A stretch of 50,351 nucleotides of DNA from [Pseudopropionibacterium] massiliense. Lineage in GTDB: Bacteria > Actinomycetota > Actinomycetes > Propionibacteriales > Propionibacteriaceae. The first letter of the stretch is position 1. The number at the start of each line of letters is the position of its first letter. The position numbers were made by a program, and so were the translations under genes. This document shows, one piece after another, positions 37,155 to 46,269 of the stretch. The notes under the pieces were generated by a model that did no database searches, was not told where the DNA came from, and saw only the letters and a list, made by a program, of their open reading frames with translations. Location of the stretch: assembly GCF_900607225.1 (NCBI RefSeq), contig NZ_LR027842.1:595636-645986 (forward strand), in the 5' to 3' direction.

Positions 37155-37904
37155 TTGAAGGTCGGGGGTGGGCGCAAGCTCTGCGAAACCGGTGGTCTTC
37201 TGGGAGCAATCGTGATCGGCGCCTTGGTTGCAATTCTGGCCGTCGGAACGTGGGCGGTCCTCGGAGGAATGGATCGTCAGGGAGGAACCAGCTTTGCGGG
37301 AGGCGGATGGGGGCTCCACTCGAATCCTGTGGAAGATGGAAAGCGAATCATGCACGAAGGCGTGAGCCGAATCCCCGCATGCGGACGATTCACCGCCGTG
37401 GGCGATCGCGAGGCCAATCCTTTCCGGAAGCAGTCGTCCGTGCTGAACGATCGGACCGATTCCTGCGGCGTCCGGAGAGCATCGTGTCTCGAGAACGTCG
37501 TGGGCTCCGTGGGGATCTCAAGAGACAAAAACGCAGTCCCTGCCGATGGAGGAAGAAGGTGCTCCGAAAAACGGTTTTCTCAATTTCCGTCTTTCACGAC
37601 GCGTCTTTCCTCGGTCTCGCGTCAAACGCGTGATGCACGGCCGGGTGGTGTGGACGAAGCGCGTGAGCTCTCTCCTTCGACCGGGCATGGCGCGCGTTCC
37701 GCGGTCATCGCCCGGGCAGCGCTTCCCCAGACACTCGTCGCCAACCAGCAGGGTCAGAGCAGTACGGAATCCCCGGGAGCCGGGGCTGAGGAGCCGGCTC
37801 CGCTCGGACTCGTGGTGGGGTTGTTGTGCGTGGTCGCGATTGCCGGAGCGCTGGTGGGCAGGCATGCCGGAGACCTCGCCGGAAAACGCGAGAGGCGAGA
37901 ATGA
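37155..37904 (+). CDS. Hypothetical protein with two predicted membrane helices
   Basis: 249 aa from a TTG at 37155 behind GGAGAGGTGGGGG (an earlier in-frame TTG at 37113 has no SD). Not recognised. An N-terminal hydrophobic helix (GGLLGAIVIGALVAILAVGTW, about residues 12-34) is followed by about 170 polar residues rich in Arg, Ser and Gly with four or five Cys. A second helix (PLGLVVGLLCVVAIAGALVG) and a basic tail (GDLAGKRERRE) end it. The middle has weak coding character and the gene may be damaged. The hydrophobic end plus basic residues resembles a membrane anchor, but no LPxTG precedes it. Confidence 0.4.
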   Translation: MKVGGGRKLCETGGLLGAIVIGALVAILAVGTWAVLGGMDRQGGTSFAGGGWGLHSNPVEDGKRIMHEGVSRIPACGRFTAVGDREANPFRKQSSVLNDRTDSCGVRRASCLENVVGSVGISRDKNAVPADGGRRCSEKRFSQFPSFTTRLSSVSRQTRDARPGGVDEARELSPSTGHGARSAVIARAALPQTLVANQQGQSSTESPGAGAEEPAPLGLVVGLLCVVAIAGALVGRHAGDLAGKRERRE

Positions 37905-39173
37905 GACCAATCGGTACGAAGCGTGACTTCACGGTTCGGTTCCCGCGGACTGCGCATGACGCCATCCTCCGGTGTGCCGGGGGAAGTGGTCAAGGACCCC
38001 CGGACGGCCTCCCCGAATCGAAATTGAATTCCCGGAGAATGCTCAACCGAGTGCTGAATGTGAAGAGATCGGTAAAACGTGTGCATTTCCGCACGCAATA
38101 CAGCAGCGGATTCACCGTGTCGCTCTCGGTGTATCAACGAGGTCTCCTGACCTGCCCAAGGAGGCGGTCCGTGTCCGATGGTGCTCTGACGCCTCGACAC
38201 GCGGTCACCGTGATGCGCTTCCGGTGTGAGGCGGAAAACCGCATACAATCACGATTCACCAAGCACGTCGCCGCAAAATGACGTGAACACGTGACCTCGG
38301 CTCCCCGTGAGCCATTGAAACGGGGCGCTTCGCGCGCCCTGGGGGTAAACAGCCGCTTCCCCCGGCGGCGAGCGTTGCAAAGACGCACCGCGCCCCCTGA
38401 AGAGGAGCGGGATTCAGTTCTGCCCAAGGAATCCCGCCCCTCCCCACCGCGTGGCCGTTCGGCAAGTGCGCGGTTGCTGTCGTCCTTTCAGAGGACAGAT
38501 TTTCCTGATAGCTTCAATGCGCTGTCGATTCACACGAGTGAGTTCAGGGGATTCCGGGATGGGGAGACACGTCGACGCGCGAAGTGCGCGCATGGCCGCC
38601 ATGGGGGTGACGGCCATGCGCGCCGCCTCGGCTGTCCTTGGGTTGCCGATGTTTCACACGGAAACCGGTGATCCTGCGGTAAGGAACCTGAACGGCAGCG
38701 TGCCGGGGGCCGGTGCTGGTGTTCCCGTCTGCTCTCCGGTGCCGTCGGCGCCGGAGAGCAGACAGTGACCGGTACCGGGACCGCGGCGTACGCGACGCGG
38801 GGGTGCGTCCTTGCGGAGGGGCCTTGGCTGGATGAGTCTGGTCCCTCCACACATTTCCTCCGTTTCCAGTATCCGCTGAACTGCAACCAGCGCAGGCGAA
38901 GGGATCTGCGCGCGTGATGCGGCCATCGTCGGGCATCCGCGGGTCGGCGCTGCCACTGACGAGCCGATCAGATGCACAGTTGACCCTACGCGGGCGAGGT
39001 GGGAAACCGTACGGGAAATCCGGGGGCCATTTCTCGAGCGTCTCCTGTGAGAGGGCTGTTTGTTGTAGCGTGTGGGAGTGGGTCCGTGCACAACCTGGGC
39101 TCACGACCGAGTTCGATGTTGTCCCGGTTCTCTTGAGCTGAGCTGCTCGGGAAACGGGTGAGGAAAGAATCAG
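37905..39173. other. Gap of about 1.27 kb with no supported gene
   Basis: No frame here has a recognisable domain. Features seen: a TACAAT -10-like box at 38244-38249, directly after a GCGG-AAAA-CCGC hairpin (38231-38242), with no good -35; and a 12-bp perfect hairpin at 38728-38762. A possible 69-codon frame at 38559-38768 begins with ATG after AGGGGA but overlaps that hairpin. The region is less GC-rich in the third codon position of any frame than its neighbours. Likely decayed DNA, possibly with an RNA gene. Confidence 0.5.
38728..38762. terminator. Terminator-like hairpin in the gene-poor region
   Basis: Perfect 12-bp stem, 38728-38739 with 38751-38762, 11-nt loop. No T tract and no clear gene upstream on either strand. 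Confidence 0.45.
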
Positions 39174-40541
39174 ATGTCAACGCCGCATGATCCCGGTGCT
39201 CCCGGCCAATCAGGTGAGTCGGAAAACCCCGCTCCACAGCAATCGCAGGAAGTTCCACAGCAGCCGCAGGACTCAGCGCTCCCACAATCTGCGGCGCAGA
39301 CGGACGCGCCGCAGTTCATTCCTCCGGGAGGAGGGCAACCCCAGGGCTCGCGCGTGCCAGGAGACCCGAACGCTCCGTATCAAGGCCCGCAGAATCCCCA
39401 TCAGGGAGCTCAGGGCCCCTACCAAGGGCCTCCGCCGCAAGGAACCGGGTACGGCCCGGGGCAGCAGCAACCACCATATCTGACCGGCCGTGTTCAGCAG
39501 GGGATCGGAGGCTCCACGAAGAAGTCGAGGACGCCGCTGTGGATCGGCCTGGGCGCTGCTGCCGTGGTGGTGGTCGTGGCACTGGTGCTGGTTTTCTCAG
39601 GGGTTTTCTCCAACAGGAGCACTGCCGAGGGGGAAGGCGCCGGCCTGCCCCAGGACCCTGCTGAAGCCGCCAAAACCATTGCCACGAACTACCTCACCGC
39701 GATCTCCGAGGGACGTGCCGAGGACGCCAAGAAGCTTCTGGGGTCCTCCTCCACCGACACATCGTTGCTTACCGATGAGGTTTTGAAGGACTCGTTGACC
39801 CGGGCCCCGATCACCGAGATAACGGTCGGTGAAGCCACGAATGAATACAGCTCCTACAAAGTTCCCGTCACCTACAAGGTGGGCAGTGAGTCGGCCAGCG
39901 ACGAGTACACGATTAACCCCAAATCCGGCAAGATGTTCACGTCGCCTCCCAGTCTGGGACTCTATTCTCTCAAGGGGATCGACATCACCGTGAACGGGGT
40001 GGCCGTCAAGAGCGGCGAGACGAGCCGGCCGGTGTTCCCCGGCAGCTACGTCGTCGCTTCCGTCAACAAATACCTTGAAGTCGATGGAGATGCCACCGTC
40101 ATCGTCACCAGCGGGACAGCCCACACGTCATCGCCGGACCTCAAGCTCAAGGTGAGCCAGGCCGGTATCGATCTGTTCCGTGAGAAGGTCATCCCGGAGG
40201 CAAAGGCGTGCTTGGAGTCCAAGAACCTCGATCCAGGCTGCAACATGGCCATCAGCGGCACACTGCGGAGCGGCGGCACCATCGCTGAAGGCAGCATCAC
40301 GCGCACCCAGGATGCCGAGAATGCCTCCAAACTGGAGAATGTCGTTCCTGAACCCGGTTCGTCGGTGCCGACGATCATCTCCTCCAGGGACCTGGGAAGC
40401 ATAAGCCTGTCTGCCACCTGCACTGATTCGAGCGGAACAGGGCCGTGCGATCTCTGGGGATTCGGCAAGGGATCGAGATTCCCGAAGGCGACACTCAACG
40501 TTGCCGAGGAGGATCCCAAGGTGGTCTGGGAAGAGAGGTAG
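39174..40541 (+). CDS. Proline-rich single-pass membrane protein, hypothetical
   Basis: 455 aa, ATG at 39174 with GAGGAAAG 8 nt upstream. Residues 1-115 are Pro/Gln/Gly-rich and presumably cytosolic (repeats of the type PYQGPQNPHQG and GPYQGPPPQG). A positive KKSR patch precedes a hydrophobic helix (PLWIGLGAAAVVVVVALVLVF, about 121-144). The remaining about 310 residues would be outside. The stretch after the helix (PAEAAKTIATNYLTAISEGRAEDAKKLLG) resembles DUF4878/lumazine-binding-like extracellular domains of actinobacterial membrane proteins. Four Cys in the outer part (CLESKNLDPGC, CTDSSGTGPC) could form disulfides. Specific function not known. Confidence 0.75.
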   Translation: MSTPHDPGAPGQSGESENPAPQQSQEVPQQPQDSALPQSAAQTDAPQFIPPGGGQPQGSRVPGDPNAPYQGPQNPHQGAQGPYQGPPPQGTGYGPGQQQPPYLTGRVQQGIGGSTKKSRTPLWIGLGAAAVVVVVALVLVFSGVFSNRSTAEGEGAGLPQDPAEAAKTIATNYLTAISEGRAEDAKKLLGSSSTDTSLLTDEVLKDSLTRAPITEITVGEATNEYSSYKVPVTYKVGSESASDEYTINPKSGKMFTSPPSLGLYSLKGIDITVNGVAVKSGETSRPVFPGSYVVASVNKYLEVDGDATVIVTSGTAHTSSPDLKLKVSQAGIDLFREKVIPEAKACLESKNLDPGCNMAISGTLRSGGTIAEGSITRTQDAENASKLENVVPEPGSSVPTIISSRDLGSISLSATCTDSSGTGPCDLWGFGKGSRFPKATLNVAEEDPKVVWEER

Positions 40542-40560
40542 AACAACTTCCCTCACAGTG

Positions 40561-40589
40561 GGCCCGGTGATTCGTGGGATCGCCGGGCC
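40561..40589. terminator. Terminator between convergent genes
   Basis: 11-bp stem with one G-T pair (40561-40571 with 40579-40589), 7-nt loop, in the 67-bp gap between the proline-rich protein gene and korB. It probably serves both strands. Confidence 0.6.
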
Positions 40590-40608
40590 ACGCCCTTTCA
40601 ATGGGTTT

Positions 40609-41646
40609 TCAGGCGATTTCCCAGAAGGTCTTTCCCGACATGGCGGCCTGCAGTGCGTCGTGCGGATTTTCCGCGCGGGCCTCGGCCACCTGCGCGCGCA
40701 GCAGGTCGTCGTAGGCGGGACGCTCCACCTGCCGGAAGATCCCGACCGGGGCGCGGTGCATCACGCCGTGGTCGGTGAGCTGCGCCAGGGCGAAGGCCTG
40801 CGACGGGTCCCGTCGTCCCGCGTCGTGGACGACGATCCTCTCCGGGGCGGCGGTGGCGGTTTCGGTGACCCGCAGTCCCCCGTCGGGTTCCCGGACCACG
40901 CAGAACTGCTCCTCGGTGCCGAAAACCACGGGTTCGCCGTCGCGGAGCCGGATCAGTGCGTTCGCCGACTCCGGGCCCTTCAGGGCGTCGAAGGCCTCGT
41001 CGTTGAAGATCGGGCAGTTCTGGTAGATCTCGATCAGGGCGGCGCCGCGATGCCGGGCCGCCGCGTTCATGACCTCCGTCAGCTGCGCGCGATCGGAGTC
41101 GACGGCGCGCGCCACGAACGACGCCTCCGCGCCGAGCGCCAACGCCACCGGGTTGAACGGCACGTCCAAGGAGCCGTAGGGCGTGGACTTGGTCAGTTTG
41201 CCCTGCTCCGAGGTGGGGGAGTACTGCCCTTTCGTCAGTCCGTAGATGCGGTTGTTGAACAGCAGGATGTTGATGTTCACGTTGCGCCGCAGCGCGTGAA
41301 TGAGATGGTTGCCGCCGATCGAAAGCGCATCACCGTCGCCCGTGATCACCCACACGTTGAGGTCCTCGCGGGCCGCCGCTACCCCGGTGGCGATGGCGGT
41401 GGCACGGCCGTGGATGGAATGCATCCCGTAGCAGTCCACGTAGTAGGGAAACCGCGACGAGCACCCGATGCCGGAGACCACGACGGTGTTCTCCCGGGCG
41501 ATGCCGAGGTCGGCCATCATGGCCTGGAAGGTGGACAGGATCACGTAGTCGCCGCAGCCGGGACACCAACGCACCTCCTGGTCGCTGGTGTAGTCCTTCC
41601 GGGTCTGCGGTGCCTGCGCGAGGGGAATCCCGGCGAGCCCGTGCAT
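40609..41646 (-). CDS. korB: 2-oxoglutarate (2-oxoacid):ferredoxin oxidoreductase, beta subunit
   Basis: 345 aa from the ATG at 41646, with GGAGG 7 nt upstream; a GTG at 41649 is too close to that SD. Thiamine-diphosphate-binding subunit: WCPGCGDYVILSTFQAMM with Cys for the Fe-S site, then GIGCSSRFPYYVDCYGMHSIHGRA, the TPP/Mg motif ITGDGDALSIGGNHLIHALRRN and NNRIYGLTKGQYSPTS. With korA it oxidatively decarboxylates 2-oxoglutarate to succinyl-CoA, reducing ferredoxin. The start shares one base with the korA stop (TGATG). Confidence 0.94.
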   Translation of the reverse strand: MHGLAGIPLAQAPQTRKDYTSDQEVRWCPGCGDYVILSTFQAMMADLGIARENTVVVSGIGCSSRFPYYVDCYGMHSIHGRATAIATGVAAAREDLNVWVITGDGDALSIGGNHLIHALRRNVNINILLFNNRIYGLTKGQYSPTSEQGKLTKSTPYGSLDVPFNPVALALGAEASFVARAVDSDRAQLTEVMNAAARHRGAALIEIYQNCPIFNDEAFDALKGPESANALIRLRDGEPVVFGTEEQFCVVREPDGGLRVTETATAAPERIVVHDAGRRDPSQAFALAQLTDHGVMHRAPVGIFRQVERPAYDDLLRAQVAEARAENPHDALQAAMSGKTFWEIA

Positions 41647-43511
41647 CACTCCACCTCCAGCGAGTCGATCTCGGCGGTCAGGTCGGCCTCCAGCTCACCC
41701 ACCGAGATGGGCAGCCCCCGCACCCGTGAATAACTCTGGACGTCCACCAGGTATCGGGCGCGCAGCAGGAAGGCCAGCTGCCCCAGGTTCATCTCGGGCA
41801 CCAGCACCCTGTCGTAGCCGCGCAGCACCTCCCCCAGGTTGGCGGGCATCGGGTTGAGGTGACGCAGGTGCGCCGTCGCCACCTCGCGGCCACCCAGCCG
41901 CACCCGGCGCGCGGCGGCCGTGATGGGCCCGTAGGTGGAACCCCACCCCAGCACCAGCAGCCGGGCCCGTCCCGAGGGGTCGTGGACCTCGACGTCGGGG
42001 ATGTCGCGGACGATGCCGTCGATCTTCGCCTGCCTGGTGCGCACCATCAGGTCGTGATTGTCGGGAACGTAGGAGATCGCCCCCGTGGCGGAGTTCTTCT
42101 CCAACCCTCCGATGCGGTGCTCCAGCCCCGGGGTGCCGGGCACCGCGAAGGCGCGCGCCAGGTTCTCGTCGCGCAGATACGGATGGAAAACGGGTTTCCC
42201 CTTCGGATCGGTCGCGTTCGGTTCGGTGGCGTAACCGGGGACGATCGGGTTGATGTCGTCGAGATCCGGGATCCGCCACGGCTCCGCCCCGTTGCCCAGG
42301 TAGCCGTCGGTGAGCACGATCACCGGGGTGCGGTACTTCACCGCGATCCGGCAGGCCTCGACGGCGATGGCGAAACAGTCTGCGGGGGAGCGGGCCGCCA
42401 GCACCGCCACCGGCGATTCACCGTTGCGACCCATGACCGCCTGGAACAGGTCGGCCTGCTCGGTTTTGGTAGGCATGCCCGTCGACGGCCCAGCGCGCTG
42501 CACGTCGACGATCACCAGGGGCAGTTCGGTCATCACACCCAGGCCGACGGCCTCCATCTTCAGGGCCATGCCGGGACCCGATGTGGTGGTCACCCCGAGC
42601 AGGCCCGCGTAGGAGGCGCCCAGCGCGGAACAGATGCCCGCGATCTCGTCCTCCGCCTGCACCGTGACCACGCCGACGTCCTTGCGGCGGCTCAGTTCGT
42701 GGAGGATGTCGGAGGCGGGGGTGATCGGGTAGGAACCCAGGAACAGCTGCATCCCGGCGCGGTCGGCGCCCGCCATCAAACCGTAAGCGGTGGCGAGGTT
42801 CCCGGTGATCTGGCGGTAGCGGCCGGGTTTCATGGGGGCAGAGGCCACGTGGTAGCGGTGCTCGAAGACCTCGGTGGTCTCCCCGTAGGCGTGCCCAGCC
42901 CGGAAGGCCGCCAGGTTCGCGTCGCGGATCTCGGGTTTTGACGCGAACTTGGTCTTCAGGAAGTCGATGGTCCCGGAGGTGTCGCGGGAGTACAACCAGC
43001 ACAACAGCCCCAGGGCGAACATGTTCTTCGTGCGGCCCGCGTCCTTGCGGCCCAGCCCGAAGGGTTTCGCCGCTGCTGTCGCCATGCCCGTCAGGTCCAG
43101 GGAATGAACCTTCCAGTCGGCCAGGGAACCGTCGGTCAGCGGATTCGCGTCCCATCCGACCTTCGCCAGGTTGCGTTTCGTGAAATCGCCCTCGTCGACG
43201 ATGATCACCCCGCCCTTGGGCAGATCGCCGAGGTTGGCCTTCAGCGCAGCCGGGTTCATGGCCACCAGCACGTCGGGCCGGTCGCCGGGGGTGACGATGT
43301 CGTAGTCGGCGAAGTGCACCTGGAAGGAGGAAACCCCGGGGAGGGTGCCCTGCGGGGCGCGGATCTCCGCGGGATAGTTGGGCAGGGTGGCGATGTCGTT
43401 GCCGAGCGAGGCCGATTCGGCAGTGAAACGATCCCCCGTCAACTGCATTCCGTCGCCGGAATCCCCGGCGAATCGGATCACCACCCGATCCAGCGACCGC
43501 GTCTCAGCCAC
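41646..43511 (-). CDS. korA: 2-oxoglutarate (2-oxoacid):ferredoxin oxidoreductase, alpha subunit (gamma-alpha fusion)
   Basis: 621 aa from the GTG at 43511 (GAGAGGG about 7 nt upstream). The N-terminal about 190 residues are the gamma domain (VIRFAGDSGDGMQLTGDRF, FQVHFADYDIVTPGDRPDVLVAMNPAAL). The rest is the alpha TPP-enzyme Pyr domain (GSYPITPASDILHELSRR, QAEDEIAGICSALGASYAG, TTSGPGMALKMEAVGLGVM, GMPTKTEQADLFQAVMGRNGE), then the C-terminal transketolase-like part (VLGWGSTYGPITAAARR). The family acts in a ferredoxin-dependent TCA step in actinobacteria such as mycobacteria. Confidence 0.94.
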   Translation of the reverse strand: MAETRSLDRVVIRFAGDSGDGMQLTGDRFTAESASLGNDIATLPNYPAEIRAPQGTLPGVSSFQVHFADYDIVTPGDRPDVLVAMNPAALKANLGDLPKGGVIIVDEGDFTKRNLAKVGWDANPLTDGSLADWKVHSLDLTGMATAAAKPFGLGRKDAGRTKNMFALGLLCWLYSRDTSGTIDFLKTKFASKPEIRDANLAAFRAGHAYGETTEVFEHRYHVASAPMKPGRYRQITGNLATAYGLMAGADRAGMQLFLGSYPITPASDILHELSRRKDVGVVTVQAEDEIAGICSALGASYAGLLGVTTTSGPGMALKMEAVGLGVMTELPLVIVDVQRAGPSTGMPTKTEQADLFQAVMGRNGESPVAVLAARSPADCFAIAVEACRIAVKYRTPVIVLTDGYLGNGAEPWRIPDLDDINPIVPGYATEPNATDPKGKPVFHPYLRDENLARAFAVPGTPGLEHRIGGLEKNSATGAISYVPDNHDLMVRTRQAKIDGIVRDIPDVEVHDPSGRARLLVLGWGSTYGPITAAARRVRLGGREVATAHLRHLNPMPANLGEVLRGYDRVLVPEMNLGQLAFLLRARYLVDVQSYSRVRGLPISVGELEADLTAEIDSLEVE

Positions 43512-43643
43512 GAACAACCCTCTCAGTCTCAAAGCTCCGGGCAAGTGTATAGCGGCACATCCTGTTGCTTCTCAGCCCGAACGGAACCAACCCGTACGGG
43601 CGGGGCTCCGGGAACGAGGAACCCTCTTGATGTCGCCGCCCCG

Positions 43644-43649
43644 TAGTAT
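43644..43649 (+). promoter_or_regulatory. Probable leaderless -10 box (TAGTAT)
   Basis: TAGTAT followed by 7 nt and the ATG at 43657. No SD lies between, so a leaderless transcript starting at or next to that ATG is likely. The -35 is not evident. Confidence 0.45.
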
Positions 43650-43656
43650 GCCTTCC

Positions 43657-43797
43657 ATGACCCGGACGAACGACTTCCCTCGTGAATCGCCGGTGCGTCC
43701 CCTCGACGCGCCGCGCGGGAGGAGCGTGACATCCCGCGCACCGGGCATCCGCGCTGATCGTCTCGCCCACCGGACGCGGCAGCGGGAGAAGCGTTGA
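43657..43797 (+). CDS. Small ORF overlapping the start of the mannosyltransferase gene
   Basis: 46 codons, MTRTNDFPRESPVRPL at the start and RLAHRTRQREKR at the end; basic, no hydrophobic segment, no recognised domain. Its support is positional: a -10 box at the right distance for leaderless initiation, and a 4-nt ATGA overlap with the next gene, which lacks a strong SD of its own. It may act as a coupling leader peptide or be a real small protein. Confidence 0.45.
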   Translation: MTRTNDFPRESPVRPLDAPRGRSVTSRAPGIRADRLAHRTRQREKR

Positions 43798-45296
43798 TGC
43801 CGGTGGTGCTGGCCGCGGCGTCACGAGGGTTGAAGGCGTTCAGGGACGCCTTCAGCGCGCGTGCGGTGCTGGTGGGTTGTCTGGGTTCGGTGCTGCTGGT
43901 GCTGGGATCGCTGACCCCCGCATACCTGCCGCGGGTCTCCCCCCTGACCCGGGCGATGGCGTCGTACGGACTGGCCGGCGTTGAGTGGACGTGGATCGGC
44001 ACCGTCATCACCATGGCCGGCCTGGCCCTGATGCTCGAGTTCTGGCTGAGGGTGCGTCCCGCGCGGCGGGAGTCGCGGGGGCAGCCGCAGCTGCGCCACT
44101 GGGCGATGCTCGCGATCGTCGCCGCCCCCATGCTGGTCGCCCCGCCGATCTTCAGCCACGACGCCTACTCCTACGCGGCCCAGGGGTGGCTGCTGAACAA
44201 CAACCTCAACCCCTACCTGGTGGGTCCCGGGATCCTGCCCGGACAGTTCGCCGACCAGGTTGCCTGGGTGTGGCGCGACACACCCGCCCCCTACGGACCC
44301 CTGGCGCTCAGGATGAACCACTGGCTGATAGTGCTGGTCGGGTTCGATCCCTACTGGTCGACGGTGATCATGCGGCTGCCCGCGCTGATCGGGGTGGGGA
44401 TGATCGGCTGGTGCGTGCCGCGGATCGCGGGACGCTTCGGCATCAACCCGGCTGCTGCCAGCTGGTTCGTCCTGGCCAATCCCATCGTCATCATCGACTT
44501 CGTGGGTGGTGCACACAACGACGCCCTCATGATGGGGCTGGCGATGATGGGGATCTGGATCACCACCAAGTGGCGCACCTGGTGGTGGGGGGCGGTCGCG
44601 GTCGGGATGGGGGCGGCCATCAAACAACCCGCGGTCTTCGTCGCGGTGGCCCTGCCGTTCATCACCCACCCCTGGACGTCGTGGAGACTGCGTCCCTTGG
44701 CCGCCGCAGCGGCCCGGGCCCTGGCCTCGCTGGCGATCTCGGTGGCGGTGTTCGCGCTGCTGAGTGTCGTGACCGGGCTCGGATTCGGATGGGTGAACGC
44801 GGTCGACGTTCCCGGCAAGGTGACCAGCGCCTCACCGTTCAACCTGCTGGGGGAGGCCGTCGAGTACCTCCTGAACCAGGTGGGCATCGACCAGGGTGGC
44901 AAGATGGCCGTGACCGTGATGCGTTCCCTCGGGCTCCTGGTGTGCGCCATCGGGATCGTGTGGCTGGCCCTTAGGCACCTCGGACGCCGCCCCCTCAACT
45001 TCACCGGGTGGGGACTGCTGCTGTCGGCGTTCACCCTCCCGGCCCTCCACTCATGGTACCTGCTGTGGGGCGGGGTGTTGTTCCCCATGACCCGCCCCAA
45101 CACCCGCCGGCTCCGGATCGCCATCATCATTTCCGCGGTCCTGCTGGCCTACGAGGCCATGGTCTTCGCGGTCCGCAACGGCACCTGGCTGGTCGCGTTG
45201 CTGCTGATCTGGGCGGTCTGGGAGTCCGTGAAGGCCCACGAACTCACCCAGAGATGGGACGCCAAGGCCCCTCAGGAGAGCCTGGCCGCGTCGTAG
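43794..45296 (+). CDS. mptB: Polyprenol-phosphomannose-dependent alpha-1,6-mannosyltransferase, MptB-like
   Basis: 500 aa GT-C-fold integral membrane enzyme with about 12 helices. The first extracytoplasmic loop carries PPIFSHDAYSYAAQGWLLNNNLNPY, matching the catalytic Asp region of MptA/MptB, then WRDTPAPYGPLALRMN and NPIVIIDFVGGAHNDALMMGLAMMG. The family extends the alpha-1,6-mannan backbone of lipomannan/lipoglycans outside the membrane, using polyprenyl-phosphate mannose. The exact acceptor in this organism is not known. The 3' end overlaps the convergent exodeoxyribonuclease gene by 25 nt. Confidence 0.85.
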   Translation: MMPVVLAAASRGLKAFRDAFSARAVLVGCLGSVLLVLGSLTPAYLPRVSPLTRAMASYGLAGVEWTWIGTVITMAGLALMLEFWLRVRPARRESRGQPQLRHWAMLAIVAAPMLVAPPIFSHDAYSYAAQGWLLNNNLNPYLVGPGILPGQFADQVAWVWRDTPAPYGPLALRMNHWLIVLVGFDPYWSTVIMRLPALIGVGMIGWCVPRIAGRFGINPAAASWFVLANPIVIIDFVGGAHNDALMMGLAMMGIWITTKWRTWWWGAVAVGMGAAIKQPAVFVAVALPFITHPWTSWRLRPLAAAAARALASLAISVAVFALLSVVTGLGFGWVNAVDVPGKVTSASPFNLLGEAVEYLLNQVGIDQGGKMAVTVMRSLGLLVCAIGIVWLALRHLGRRPLNFTGWGLLLSAFTLPALHSWYLLWGGVLFPMTRPNTRRLRIAIIISAVLLAYEAMVFAVRNGTWLVALLLIWAVWESVKAHELTQRWDAKAPQESLAAS

Positions 45297-46189
45297 TCCA
45301 CGGCGACCGGGCAGTGGTCGCTGACCCGGGAATCGTAGTCGGCCTCGCGCAGCGATTCGGCCCTGACCGCCGCCCGCGCCAGCTTCGGCGTCGCCAGGTG
45401 GTAGTCGATGCGCCAGCCCGCGTCGTTCGCGAACGCCTGGCCCCGCCACGACCACCACGAGTAGGGGCCGTCCTGGTCCGGGTGCATGGAACGCACCACG
45501 TCGACCAGCCTGCGGGGACCGAGCTGGGCGGTGAACCAGTCGCGTTCCTCGGGCAGGAAACCGTCGGTGCGCTGGTTGGAACGCCAGTTCTTGAGGTCGT
45601 GCCGGGTGTTGGCGATGTTGAAATCCCCGACTATCACGTACTCGCGCCCGGCCTGCGCTGCCGACCTGCGGGCCTGGGTCAGGTGACGTGCCAGACCCGA
45701 GAGGAATTTCATCTTCCGTTCGTACTTCGGGGTGTCGGCCTCCTCGGGTTTCCGGGCGTGGTGTTCCGGGACGGCGCCCTTGGGCAGGTAGAGGGAGGCG
45801 ACGCGGATGGGCAGCCCGGCCAGGTCCACCTCCACGTAGCGGCCCTCACCGGCGAAGGCCGCCAGGTCGCGGTTGCCCACCCGTTCCACCTCCGACTCGG
45901 TGGGTGTGCCGTCAGGCGCGACGATCACCGCGGTGCCGTCGAGGGTGGCGATCCGCTCCGGCGCGTCACTGGTCAGGACAGCCACGCCGTTGCGACCCGC
46001 CAGCTCGCCGATGGACCAGGCGACGTGATGCCCGGTGAAGGCGCCGGCGGGCAGGTCCCTGAGGCGGCAGCGCACCTCCTGCAGACACAGGACGTCGGCC
46101 TTCTCGCGTCGCCACAACTCGTGCAGGCCCCGGCGCAGGGCGGCGCGGATGCCGTTGACGTTGTGGGAGATCAGACGCAGGTTGCTCAT
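45272..46189 (-). CDS. xth: Exodeoxyribonuclease III / AP endonuclease
   Basis: 305 aa endonuclease/exonuclease/phosphatase fold, cuts DNA 5' of abasic sites in base-excision repair. Motifs: RLISHNVNGIRAALRRG, DVLCLQEVRC with the metal Glu, VIVGDFNIAN, PYSWWSWRGQAFANDAGWRIDYHLAT, and SDHCPVAVDYD with the catalytic Asp-His. Full length. The ATG at 46189 has no good SD; TAGCAT lies 8 nt upstream, so it too may be leaderless. Confidence 0.94.
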   Translation of the reverse strand: MSNLRLISHNVNGIRAALRRGLHELWRREKADVLCLQEVRCRLRDLPAGAFTGHHVAWSIGELAGRNGVAVLTSDAPERIATLDGTAVIVAPDGTPTESEVERVGNRDLAAFAGEGRYVEVDLAGLPIRVASLYLPKGAVPEHHARKPEEADTPKYERKMKFLSGLARHLTQARRSAAQAGREYVIVGDFNIANTRHDLKNWRSNQRTDGFLPEERDWFTAQLGPRRLVDVVRSMHPDQDGPYSWWSWRGQAFANDAGWRIDYHLATPKLARAAVRAESLREADYDSRVSDHCPVAVDYDAARLS

Positions 46190-46269
46190 GGCGTCGCATG
46201 CTAATGCCGGCGGGCATGAATGGCTGGGATGCTACCTTCTTTGGCGACCCGAAAAGTTGGAGGAAACAC

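Noticed and set aside
38559..38768. 69-codon plus-strand frame with an SD-like AGGGGA
   Set aside because: Its end overlaps a perfect hairpin and no homologous domain is visible; kept only as part of the gap description.
38544..39104. 186-codon minus-strand frame
   Set aside because: No SD, contains the 38728-38762 hairpin, Arg/Pro/His-rich; no domain seen.
37920..39170. tRNA gene in the long gap
   Set aside because: No GTTCGA-type T-loop with matching acceptor stem was found on either strand.
39360..39460. Short repeats (PYQG-type) as a CRISPR or tandem DNA repeat
   Set aside because: They are irregular codons for a proline/glutamine-rich protein segment, with no spacer structure.
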